Origin: Marinimicrobium hydrolyticum
GTDB lineage: Bacteria > Pseudomonadota > Gammaproteobacteria > Pseudomonadales > Cellvibrionaceae
DNA length: 64,000 nucleotides
Assembly (NCBI RefSeq): GCF_030848505.1
Contig: NZ_JAVDDU010000001.1
Location: 558,001 to 622,000, forward strand
Direction of reading: 5' to 3'
Part shown: positions 1 to 8,018 of the stretch, one piece after another
Layout of the letters: each line of letters begins with the position of its first letter
Numbering within the stretch: the stretch's first letter is position 1
Position numbers and translations under genes: made by a program
The notes under the pieces: model-generated
Told to the model about the DNA's origin: nothing
Seen by the model: the letters and a program-made list of their open reading frames with translations, nothing else
Database searches by the model: none

Positions 1-1
1 C

Positions 2-205
<204 letters not shown>

Positions 206-236
206 AGGCTCTCGAACACTCATAGGGGCAGTAGTT

Positions 237-1157
237 TTGCGGGACTCTATTCAGTCCATCGTGGACGAAGTCAGCCGGGTACTGCTCGGCAAAGAGGATA
301 AAATCAAACTGTCTCTGGCCTGCCTGCTCAGTGACGGCCACTTGCTGATTGAAGATTTGCCCGGTATGGGTAAAACCACTTTGGCGCACGCCCTGGCTCG
401 AGTGCTCGGGCTAAGCTATCAGCGCGTGCAATTTACCAGCGATATGTTGCCGGCGGATATTATCGGCGTACCCGTTTACGACCAGAACAAAAGCCAGTTC
501 GAGTTTCATCCCGGTCCCGTGTTCACACAACTGCTGTTGGCCGACGAAATCAATCGGACCACGCCCAAAACCCAAAGCGCGCTGCTGGAGGCTATGGAAG
601 AAGGGCAGGTGACTATTGAAGGGCAAACGCGCCCGTTGCCCGAGCCCTTTTTTGTTATTGCCACCCAAAACCCTCTTTCACAGATGGGAACCTTCCCTTT
701 GCCGGAATCCCAGCTGGATCGTTTTTTGATGCGCATAAGCCTTGGGTACCCCGATGCCGAGGCGGAGAGACGACTGTTTCAGGGTGGAGACCCGCGCAAG
801 TTACTGCAGGATTTGCGTATTTGCTTGCGGCCCGAACAATTGCGTGAGGTCAAGGCAGAGGCCCAAAGCGTGAAAACCTCCGACAGTTTGTTGAGTTATC
901 TACAGCGGCTGGTCCACTACACTCGTAACGCCCCCGACTTCAGTTGTGGCCTTTCCCCACGGGGCGCCTTGGCATTACTTCGCGCCGCGAAAACCTGGGC
1001 CTATATGCACGCTCGCACCTATGTGATTGCCGAGGACATTCAGATGCTGTTGCCCTCGGTCGTGGCACATCGCGTGGTTTCTTCGACCGGTGCGTCAGAA
1101 GCCAGTGAGCCCGCCTTGATTACCAAGCTGCTTAATGATGTGGATGTTATGGCGTAG
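237..1157 (+). CDS. MoxR-family AAA+ ATPase
   Basis: A 306-residue cytoplasmic AAA+ ATPase of the MoxR type. The Walker A motif GMGKTT is at residues 43-48 and the Walker B DE pair at about 103-104, followed by the family-typical ATQNP sensor region. The MoxR lid domain fills the C-terminal third. The start is TTG, with AGGGGC a short distance upstream. MoxR ATPases are generally thought to act as chaperones for a DUF58/VWA partner. The DUF58 and transglutaminase genes that normally follow directly are here about 5.9 kb downstream, beyond two reverse-strand genes. Family assignment is secure; the substrate is unknown. Confidence 0.93.
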   Translation: MRDSIQSIVDEVSRVLLGKEDKIKLSLACLLSDGHLLIEDLPGMGKTTLAHALARVLGLSYQRVQFTSDMLPADIIGVPVYDQNKSQFEFHPGPVFTQLLLADEINRTTPKTQSALLEAMEEGQVTIEGQTRPLPEPFFVIATQNPLSQMGTFPLPESQLDRFLMRISLGYPDAEAERRLFQGGDPRKLLQDLRICLRPEQLREVKAEAQSVKTSDSLLSYLQRLVHYTRNAPDFSCGLSPRGALALLRAAKTWAYMHARTYVIAEDIQMLLPSVVAHRVVSSTGASEASEPALITKLLNDVDVMA

Positions 1158-1172
1158 TCGGCGGGTAGCCCA

Positions 1173-2264
1173 CTAGTCGTTAGCTTTCCCATTGTCGGGA
1201 GAGGTTTTTACCGTCGGGACCTCCTGGTGCTTGAATTCCCGAATAAATATTCCCCACACTACAGTAAACAGAGCAGCGATCACCGGTCCCATAACAAAGC
1301 CATTGATACCAAACAGTACTAGCCCACCCAAGGTGGATAGGAGTACGAGATAATCGGGCAGCTTGGTGTCTCGCCCTACCAAAATGGGACGTAAAAAGTT
1401 GTCCACCAAGCCAATTACAATAGACCCGAATGCGATCAGCACAATGGCTGACACAAAGTCTCCGGTGGCCAGCATATAGATCGCTACCGGGACCCATATC
1501 AATCCAGGGCCAATAACAGGGATGAGTGAAACAATCGCCATCACAACACCCCACAGTAGCGGCCCCGGAATACCCAGCACCCAAAATATTATGCCCCCCA
1601 AAGCACCCTCCACAATGGCAATGATGATGTTGCCCTTAATGGTGGCACGGGTCACTTCGGCAAACTTGGTGAACAGTAATTCTTCCCGCTCTTTATTCAA
1701 GGGTAGGGCCCGCATCAACAGGCCCACGAGTTTGTGTCCATCTCGTATGAGAAAAAAGGCCACGTATAACATGACGCCCATGGCCAGCACGAAGCCGAAA
1801 ATATTCTGCCCGATGTTTAATGTACTTTGGGCCACGATTTGGCCCCCAGCCATTGCGGCCTCCGTAGCGCCTTCCCGGAGATCGTCCATGGATATGTCCT
1901 GCCGCTCCATCCACGTCCGCAAGACCGGCACCGCTTCCTGAATTTGCTCCAAGTACTCTTGCAGATCGATCTCGCCCTCATCAATCCGCTCGTACAAACT
2001 CATGCCCTGAGAAATAATGGAAGCTATCAAAAAAATCGCAGGCATTATGACGATGATAACGCACGTAAGGAGGGTGAGTAGGGCGTTTACATTTGGCCAC
2101 CTGGGGAATTTTTTTAACAGCCATTGGAAAACCGGTCGAAAAATGATGGCAATGGCGACCGCCCAAAACACAGGCGCGAAGAACGGCATGATCAACCAGA
2201 TGAAGGCCACAGAGGCGATCACCAGAATGCCGAGAAAAACTTGTGTTTCCAACTTTGCGTCCAT
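1173..2264 (-). CDS. AI-2E family transporter / permease
   Basis: A 363-residue polytopic inner-membrane protein of the AI-2E transporter (PerM/YdiK/TqsA) family. An N-terminal hydrophobic pair is followed by a hydrophilic region rich in acidic residues, then a cluster of C-terminal membrane segments with the glycine- and proline-rich PVIGPGLIWVP and DNFLRPILVG patterns typical of the family. The chosen ATG (MDAKLETQ) lies 2 bases after the stop of the upstream CPBP gene and has AGGAAA before it. An in-frame upstream extension would overlap that gene and adds no family sequence. The two genes probably form an operon. Members export various small molecules, so the substrate cannot be inferred. 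Confidence 0.9.
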   Translation of the reverse strand: MDAKLETQVFLGILVIASVAFIWLIMPFFAPVFWAVAIAIIFRPVFQWLLKKFPRWPNVNALLTLLTCVIIVIMPAIFLIASIISQGMSLYERIDEGEIDLQEYLEQIQEAVPVLRTWMERQDISMDDLREGATEAAMAGGQIVAQSTLNIGQNIFGFVLAMGVMLYVAFFLIRDGHKLVGLLMRALPLNKEREELLFTKFAEVTRATIKGNIIIAIVEGALGGIIFWVLGIPGPLLWGVVMAIVSLIPVIGPGLIWVPVAIYMLATGDFVSAIVLIAFGSIVIGLVDNFLRPILVGRDTKLPDYLVLLSTLGGLVLFGINGFVMGPVIAALFTVVWGIFIREFKHQEVPTVKTSPDNGKAND

Positions 2265-2266
2265 GA

Positions 2267-5200
2267 TTAAGTTTTCCTGCCGTTGTGGAAATGGGTGAGT
2301 GGTTGTGTATTGCGGTACCAGTGGGTCAGCAGCCAATAGGCCACTAGAGCGATGCTGGCGACGGCCAGCAGGGCGTGCAACCAGGCGTATGGGTAAATGG
2401 CATTTGCGATCCCGATGCGGTTGATGGCGATGGACAAAGTCACCAGCGCAATGGCGACACCGGTTTGGCGCTGGCGTATCAAAAGAACTAGCGCTAGAAC
2501 TGTTAGAGCTCGAATCGAGGTGCTATAGAAAGCCACTAGCGGTTCGGCGCTTGCCAGGGTCATGGATCCGAGCCAAAGAAGCGCAAGCCCCCCAACCATC
2601 AACCAGCGAACGCCGCTAACGAGAAAGCGGGCGAGTCCCAGTGCTACCAATAGCTGCAGCAACGCGGGCGTGAACTCGGAAAAACCGCCAAAAATCGAGG
2701 TAAGCCAAGGGACGTAGCTGGAGTAATCAGCCACATAAGGTGAGGGTGCTGCGGTGGAGGGCAGCAACAAATGCTGCAATGCCTGTAGTCCACCGAATAC
2801 TAGAGCCAGTGACGCGCCCAGACTGTAGTCTCGTCGAGGTCCATCCTCTGGTAAGGGGCGCTCGGCGTATAATGCCTGCGCGGCCAAAAACACAAACACA
2901 GCCACAAGTGCCGCTTCCAGTACCCACCCCGATACCATAATGGAAACTTGGGTACTCCAGCTTCCTGCGGTATTCAGTTCACCAAGGCCAATGTCCGCCC
3001 AGAGGACAGACACCATGAGCGCACCGGATACGGTGATCAGCATCCATGGCCAAGCCGATTGAATGCGCATCGGTTTACGTCCACCACGGAGCAGAAAAAA
3101 CTGGCCTATGGCGATGACGAACAGCGCCAATGCTGTCGTAATTGCCGCGACTCGAAACGGTTGACGCTGCGAACGCTGCTCGGCTTGTGCGCGTAACCAA
3201 TGGTTGGGGACATCAATGGTGCGAATACGCCGGGCAACATTCTCACCTGCTAGCTGAATCTGAATGATGGCTTCACCGTCATTTTCGAAGTAGGCGTTTC
3301 TATCCGAAAAAGTGATCGACCAATCCGTGCGAGCCGGTCGCGTATTTTGGTTCAAAGACGAAGTGTCCAGATCTACGGGGTCTCCCCAGCTGAGCTTCTG
3401 TAGCGCAGCTTCCGCTGTTGCCAGGGCGGTTTCCCGGTCGAGGTCGGCCCCAGGTGCAGCCTCGGGTAACCGGTGCTCAACTTGCTGCAAAGTGCCATCC
3501 GGGTTGATCCAAACTCGCCAGCGTTCGGTACGCTCTTCCACCGGACCGCCAAAATTTCGCCAAGTGACAGCCCACGTTGACACATCCAAGTAGGTGCCGA
3601 GCAATTCTCGAAACGCCTCCGGGCCACTGTTGTGCCAAACGAATTCGCGCGCGCCTGTACGGCCGGGACTGGTGCGCACAGTCGCACGCCAGTCACCAGA
3701 GAGTTTTATGTCTCGGCTCTCGAGGGTGTCACGCGCCAATGCTTTTGCTTCCGCACGATTAATCTGATATTCCGGCCACTCAATGGCGCTCGGCCAGAGC
3801 AATTGCAGGACAATTAACACCAGCGAAACAGCCGCGAGGGGAAACAGCCAGCGCGGCTGTAAAATAAAACTTTTTGCCACTCTGGCAGAAGGTTGATAGT
3901 CGGTAACCGGCGTGTCGAGCTGACTGGGTGGACGTATCGGGCCGGGCTGGCCATTGCGCCATTGCGGATTGAGTGAAGCAACGTTTCCGGCCCTGTAACG
4001 AGCCCAGGCTAAGAAAACCAGCGGCGCTAAAAATGCCAGTGCCACCAGAATTCGATCCAGCCAAAGGCCGGATGCGTCCGCTGCGAAGAGTAGGGTTGCC
4101 ATCAAAATCAGGTTGTATTGAAAATGCGCCAAGATGCACACCATTAAACCGAAGCGTAAGTAGACTACACCGAGTGCGAGCGCCGGCAAAAACAGCTCTA
4201 CTAGCCGATAGTACCCGGGTAGCTGGGGATAATTGGCGTGTACACCGGCGAATATAATCGCTTGCAGAATGAGTACTGCTATTACTAACGGCTTTTGAAT
4301 GCCGAAACGGGCGCCGATAATTCCTGCTAGGCCCAGCGGTATGGCACGGAACAGGCTCTCTTCCCAAAAACCTGCTTGCAATGCGGTAAAAATAATTTGC
4401 AGGGCAGGGCGCCAATTGGCCAGAGTATTGGGATCCTGCTGCGGCAGGGCGGGGCTCCACCAGCCCAAGAACTGATTCGCCAGGAGCGCAAAAACCCCTG
4501 CATACAGCAGTAACCAGCAGGCAAAACTGTAGGCGCCTACAACACGCGCGCGAATCTCTGGGCTGGCCGCCACCGATGGCTGAAAGAAATCGTACAGCCT
4601 GGGATGGCTTGGAAAGGCTAGGCGAGACATGCCTTCAGCTACGGCGTAAATGATGGAAAACACAAGCGTAGCGAAGACGATTACGCCGAACGCGGAAACA
4701 ACTTGCATCAACAGAAAATTAGCCGCTGAGTCTGTCGTTTGATAGTTCATCCAGGCCAGGGGTAGCTGGCTTAACGCCGAGGCACCTAGCCCGATGCCAA
4801 TAAATGCCGACGGGAGCAGGGCGGGGCACCAGTGCAAGGCCCCCCGGCGGTGCAACCAAATGCCTCCCAGCAGTAACCCACCCAGACCAAACAGGCCGGC
4901 CATGGATAGCAGGGAGATTTGACTGATTTGATGATTCAGGGAACGCATTTCAGAGAACCGCTGACCGAAATCGGCAGGGATGTGCGTGCGGTGGGCAATG
5001 GTCACCAGTTGATCACCCGCGACGCGGACGTTCAAGCGTATACGCGCATCGTGAATCAGTAGCTGCTGATGCTCGAAGGTAAAGTGATGATCGAGACGTC
5101 CGGATGGTTGACGAAAAGTGCTGGCCTCTAGAAAAGCGTAGTCGTGAAAGCGCTGCCCCAAAAATGCTTCCGCTTCGGATTCGGCCAGACGCAGGGCATC

Positions 5201-5644
5201 CGCTTGCTCAAGTGCCGCACCCGGTTCGGTGTCGGGTACGGTGTAAGAAAACGACAGTGGCTCGCCCGAAGGCGTATAGGCAACTCTAAGTTCGCGCTCC
5301 TGGTTTTCGGCGAATTGTCGTACCAGCCAAAACTGTGCGGCGGCATCGGGTGTGTCTAGAAGTTCACGGTAACGTTGGAATCCTCCGCCCTCGAGCTCAA
5401 CATAGGCTTGCAGCTGTTGATTGTGGGAGAATTCAATGGCGGTTCGATCTGCATCTAATTCAGGAAAGCGAGCTTCGCGAAAGTCCAGTGCAGCATCAAG
5501 CGCATCTTCCCGGGAGAAAGTGATATCTAAATCAAAAGTACTGTAGGCCGAGATTAATAGTCTAAGGCCAGCGATGGCTACCAATACGGACACAATAATA
5601 AAAAGTGCCCAAAAAACTCTGGTTTTATTACTCACCGAACTCAT
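2267..5644 (-). CDS. Very large CPBP-family intramembrane protease-like protein
   Basis: A 1125-residue multi-spanning membrane protein. The central part holds the CPBP (CAAX/Abi) protease core: EESLFR with the glutamate pair at 428-429, FAGVH downstream, then AHFQYN, giving all three expected catalytic or metal-binding motifs. That core is normally about 200-300 residues. Here it is flanked by two hydrophilic, probably extracytoplasmic regions (roughly residues 30-240 and 600-820) that resemble each other in style (acidic, DALxLAESEAEAFL-type helices then beta-rich sequence). More hydrophobic segments follow to the C-terminus. It is translationally close to the AI-2E permease. CPBP activity is inferred from motifs; the role of the duplicated soluble domains is unknown. 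Confidence 0.82.
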   Translation of the reverse strand: MSSVSNKTRVFWALFIIVSVLVAIAGLRLLISAYSTFDLDITFSREDALDAALDFREARFPELDADRTAIEFSHNQQLQAYVELEGGGFQRYRELLDTPDAAAQFWLVRQFAENQERELRVAYTPSGEPLSFSYTVPDTEPGAALEQADALRLAESEAEAFLGQRFHDYAFLEASTFRQPSGRLDHHFTFEHQQLLIHDARIRLNVRVAGDQLVTIAHRTHIPADFGQRFSEMRSLNHQISQISLLSMAGLFGLGGLLLGGIWLHRRGALHWCPALLPSAFIGIGLGASALSQLPLAWMNYQTTDSAANFLLMQVVSAFGVIVFATLVFSIIYAVAEGMSRLAFPSHPRLYDFFQPSVAASPEIRARVVGAYSFACWLLLYAGVFALLANQFLGWWSPALPQQDPNTLANWRPALQIIFTALQAGFWEESLFRAIPLGLAGIIGARFGIQKPLVIAVLILQAIIFAGVHANYPQLPGYYRLVELFLPALALGVVYLRFGLMVCILAHFQYNLILMATLLFAADASGLWLDRILVALAFLAPLVFLAWARYRAGNVASLNPQWRNGQPGPIRPPSQLDTPVTDYQPSARVAKSFILQPRWLFPLAAVSLVLIVLQLLWPSAIEWPEYQINRAEAKALARDTLESRDIKLSGDWRATVRTSPGRTGAREFVWHNSGPEAFRELLGTYLDVSTWAVTWRNFGGPVEERTERWRVWINPDGTLQQVEHRLPEAAPGADLDRETALATAEAALQKLSWGDPVDLDTSSLNQNTRPARTDWSITFSDRNAYFENDGEAIIQIQLAGENVARRIRTIDVPNHWLRAQAEQRSQRQPFRVAAITTALALFVIAIGQFFLLRGGRKPMRIQSAWPWMLITVSGALMVSVLWADIGLGELNTAGSWSTQVSIMVSGWVLEAALVAVFVFLAAQALYAERPLPEDGPRRDYSLGASLALVFGGLQALQHLLLPSTAAPSPYVADYSSYVPWLTSIFGGFSEFTPALLQLLVALGLARFLVSGVRWLMVGGLALLWLGSMTLASAEPLVAFYSTSIRALTVLALVLLIRQRQTGVAIALVTLSIAINRIGIANAIYPYAWLHALLAVASIALVAYWLLTHWYRNTQPLTHFHNGRKT

Positions 5645-5981
5645 TTTCCCAGTCCTTATGGCGCCGGCATCTTAGCACCGGGATTTGGCTGCACTCACCG
5701 ACACTGCCACAGCATTTTGTCAATGTAAACCAGACTTTATGGAAGGAAAAGAGGTGCCGTGGATGGTGTTAATGGATTGCGTCGACCGCGTGTTTTTCTC
5801 TTGACGCCTAATGGTGACTTACTGTCACCAAACTCGCGCGGGCACCACGTGTAGGAGGAAACGCACAACACGTTTTGGTTAACAAGAATGTTTTCGTCTG
5901 CTAATGTGAATTGACTAAGGATAGAGGGGTCGAGCGCGAACCATCGATTGATTCCTTGCGCACCGGACACAGGACGAAGTT
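5645..5981. promoter_or_regulatory. Divergent intergenic region with a 7-bp inverted repeat
   Basis: This 337-base gap separates the divergent CPBP and metalloprotease-like genes and should hold promoters for both. The clearest element is the perfect inverted repeat TGGTGAC-N5-GTCACCA at 5812-5830, a plausible dimeric operator. A TTGACG hexamer lies just before it at 5801-5806, but I see no convincing -10 at the right spacing. An AGGAGG-like stretch at about 5852-5858 is not followed by a start codon. No other gene is visible here. Confidence 0.4.
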
Positions 5982-6941
5982 ATGCGTATCCCCAGGCTGG
6001 TCGTTTTGGCAGTTCTTTTTATGTCGGCCCTGGCAATGGCGACCGAGTCAATTGCCGATCCGAATATTTCATTACGCGCCGGTCAGGATGGACGCTGGGA
6101 GCTAGAGTATCGGTTTCAAGAGCCCATTAAGGGGTTGCGTTTTGCTGATCCGGCGGGGTTTATGCGAGAGGAATCCTGGGCGATTGAAACGCCGGGATAT
6201 TATTTTGGTCGTGATGGTGACTATCAGGTCGTTGTGGCCTCCGCAAAAGCATCGCCTGCGCACAGTCTTCGAGTGTCAGTACCGGTAGATACGCGCAGCG
6301 ACATAGGGAACCGCGAACTGTTTAATGTCTTTACCGATACCAGCATTGCGCTTTTTACCCGCCACTTTTATGTCTCCCCGTTCGACCCGGAGGCCATCGA
6401 TTATGAACGCGAAACCGTGGTTTCTCATCTGGAGATTATTCCAAAAGACAACCAGCATGTGATCATCCGCGGTCGCAAATCCAATGGGCCCATGCGTTGG
6501 CAGGATCCCAGTACACAGGGGACCTATGCCTACACCGGCACTTTGGAGGTGGAGCGGTTACACAACGTGGCCATGATTATGGATCCCGGTATGCCGGCAT
6601 GGCTGAAAAGCATCGCTCGCTTGAGCATTCCTGCCCTGATCGATATTTATTCGGAGCGGTTGGGTCGGCCACTGCAAACGACACCAATGGTACTGTTCAG
6701 TTACGAACCCGGCAGCGACATAGGCTATCACTATAACGGCACGGTGGTGGGAGAGTTGCTGCAGTTGAGGGTAAAGGGCGCGGCTTGGGAGCAGGAAAGC
6801 GCCCATATGCGCATTGAGCTAACCCAGTTTATTGCCAATGAGGTGATGAAACTGTGGAGCGGCCAGCTGGCAGGGGCAGACGAAGAGCCACCGGCACCCA
6901 CTGTGGAGTTTAGCGCATCACTGAGGGATGAAATGCGCTAG
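5982..6941 (+). CDS. Secreted metalloprotease-like protein, truncated and catalytically degenerate
   Basis: A 319-residue protein with a cleavable signal peptide (hydrophobic 6-22, AMA-type site) and a beta-rich body. Its layout recalls the N-terminal part of M61/M1-like peptidases, ending at the helix where the zinc motif HExxH should be. Here that segment reads FIANEVMKLWSG: N286-E287-V-M-K290 in place of H-E-x-x-H. Only about 30 residues follow before the stop, so the downstream catalytic domain is absent. I found no continuation of the family in other frames before the next gene. It is either a non-enzymatic remnant or a decaying gene. The family link is an inference from the FxxxExxxLW pattern. 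The ATG has AGGACGAAG upstream. Confidence 0.6.
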   Translation: MRIPRLVVLAVLFMSALAMATESIADPNISLRAGQDGRWELEYRFQEPIKGLRFADPAGFMREESWAIETPGYYFGRDGDYQVVVASAKASPAHSLRVSVPVDTRSDIGNRELFNVFTDTSIALFTRHFYVSPFDPEAIDYERETVVSHLEIIPKDNQHVIIRGRKSNGPMRWQDPSTQGTYAYTGTLEVERLHNVAMIMDPGMPAWLKSIARLSIPALIDIYSERLGRPLQTTPMVLFSYEPGSDIGYHYNGTVVGELLQLRVKGAAWEQESAHMRIELTQFIANEVMKLWSGQLAGADEEPPAPTVEFSASLRDEMR

Positions 6942-7037
6942 TATTCAACTTGGGCAGAAGGCAGACGCGTCTCACCTTCGTTCGGGTTACCATCCATCCC
7001 TGCCGCTCAATTCAGGCGCCTCACAAACCTATAATCT

Positions 7038-8018
7038 ATGCAGGCCATCAAACAACCGATTCAAAATGGCTTCCGGCGCTGGATTGAGCGTCGCTCTCCC
7101 CGAGCCGATGAAGTACTGCTGCGGCACAAAACTATTTACGTGTTACCTACCCGCCAAGGCGTGGGCTTTATGGTCATGCTATTGCTGCTGTGGGTGTTGG
7201 GCACCAATTACCAAAACAATTTGATTCTTGGGCTGGTGTTTTTGCTCATTGGGCTGGTCTTCGTCTCCGTAGTGCATGCCTTCCGCAATCTTTCCGGCCT
7301 GCGCTTAAAAGGGTTGCGCGGCACACCGGCGTTTGTGGGGGACCTGGCCGAGTTCGAACTGCTGATCAGCCGTGCGCCAAGCGCCCGCCACGAGAGCATA
7401 AGCCTGGGTTGGGAAGAGGGGCTTTTCTGTGAATTGGATCTAATCGATCACTCCGAGGCGCGAGTGACCTTGTCGCACCGGGCGCGGCGCCGGGGCTGGC
7501 TGCGGCCAGAGCGACTTTTGATTGAAAGCCACTTCCCGCTTGGGCTGATTCGGGCTTGGTCCTGGGCCTATCTGGACGTTCAAACCTTGGTGTATCCCAA
7601 GCCCTGCAGTTCCAAGGAAATCCCGCTGGCCCATATGACCACTGACAGTGGTGAGCGGCTATCGCGCGAGAATCAGGAGGAGTTTCAGGGGTTTCGCGCT
7701 TATCAGGAAGGTGCGCCCCTGACGCACGTGGCATGGAAGCTGTACGCGCGGGGGGCGGGTATGCACCTCAAAGAGTACATGGGCTTTCAGAGCGAACAGG
7801 TTTGGCTCGATTGGCATCGGTTGGCCGGGCTGGACCAGGAGAGCCGCCTTAGCCAGCTTTGCTATTGGGTGTTGGAATTCGGCAAAACCACGGCTGAATA
7901 CGGCTTGCGCTTACCAAGCGTGGTGGTGCCTCTGGGGCGTGGAGCTGACCATCAGCGACGGGTCCTGAAAGAGTTGGCGCTGTACGGTATCGACTCAGAC
8001 GAGAGGAGTGGATGGTGA
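7038..8018 (+). CDS. DUF58 domain protein
   Basis: A 326-residue protein with two N-terminal membrane segments (about residues 35-75) and a soluble DUF58 region marked by FQGFRAYQEGAPLTHVAW. DUF58 proteins form a functional trio with MoxR ATPases and TgpA transglutaminases and are thought to be membrane-linked VWA-like scaffolds. It overlaps the downstream TgpA gene by 7 bases, which implies coupled translation. The ATG at 7038 has no visible ribosome-binding site, and a TATAAT hexamer ends only 2 bases before it. An in-frame stop sits just upstream, so the true start could be slightly internal. Confidence 0.88.
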   Translation: MQAIKQPIQNGFRRWIERRSPRADEVLLRHKTIYVLPTRQGVGFMVMLLLLWVLGTNYQNNLILGLVFLLIGLVFVSVVHAFRNLSGLRLKGLRGTPAFVGDLAEFELLISRAPSARHESISLGWEEGLFCELDLIDHSEARVTLSHRARRRGWLRPERLLIESHFPLGLIRAWSWAYLDVQTLVYPKPCSSKEIPLAHMTTDSGERLSRENQEEFQGFRAYQEGAPLTHVAWKLYARGAGMHLKEYMGFQSEQVWLDWHRLAGLDQESRLSQLCYWVLEFGKTTAEYGLRLPSVVVPLGRGADHQRRVLKELALYGIDSDERSGW

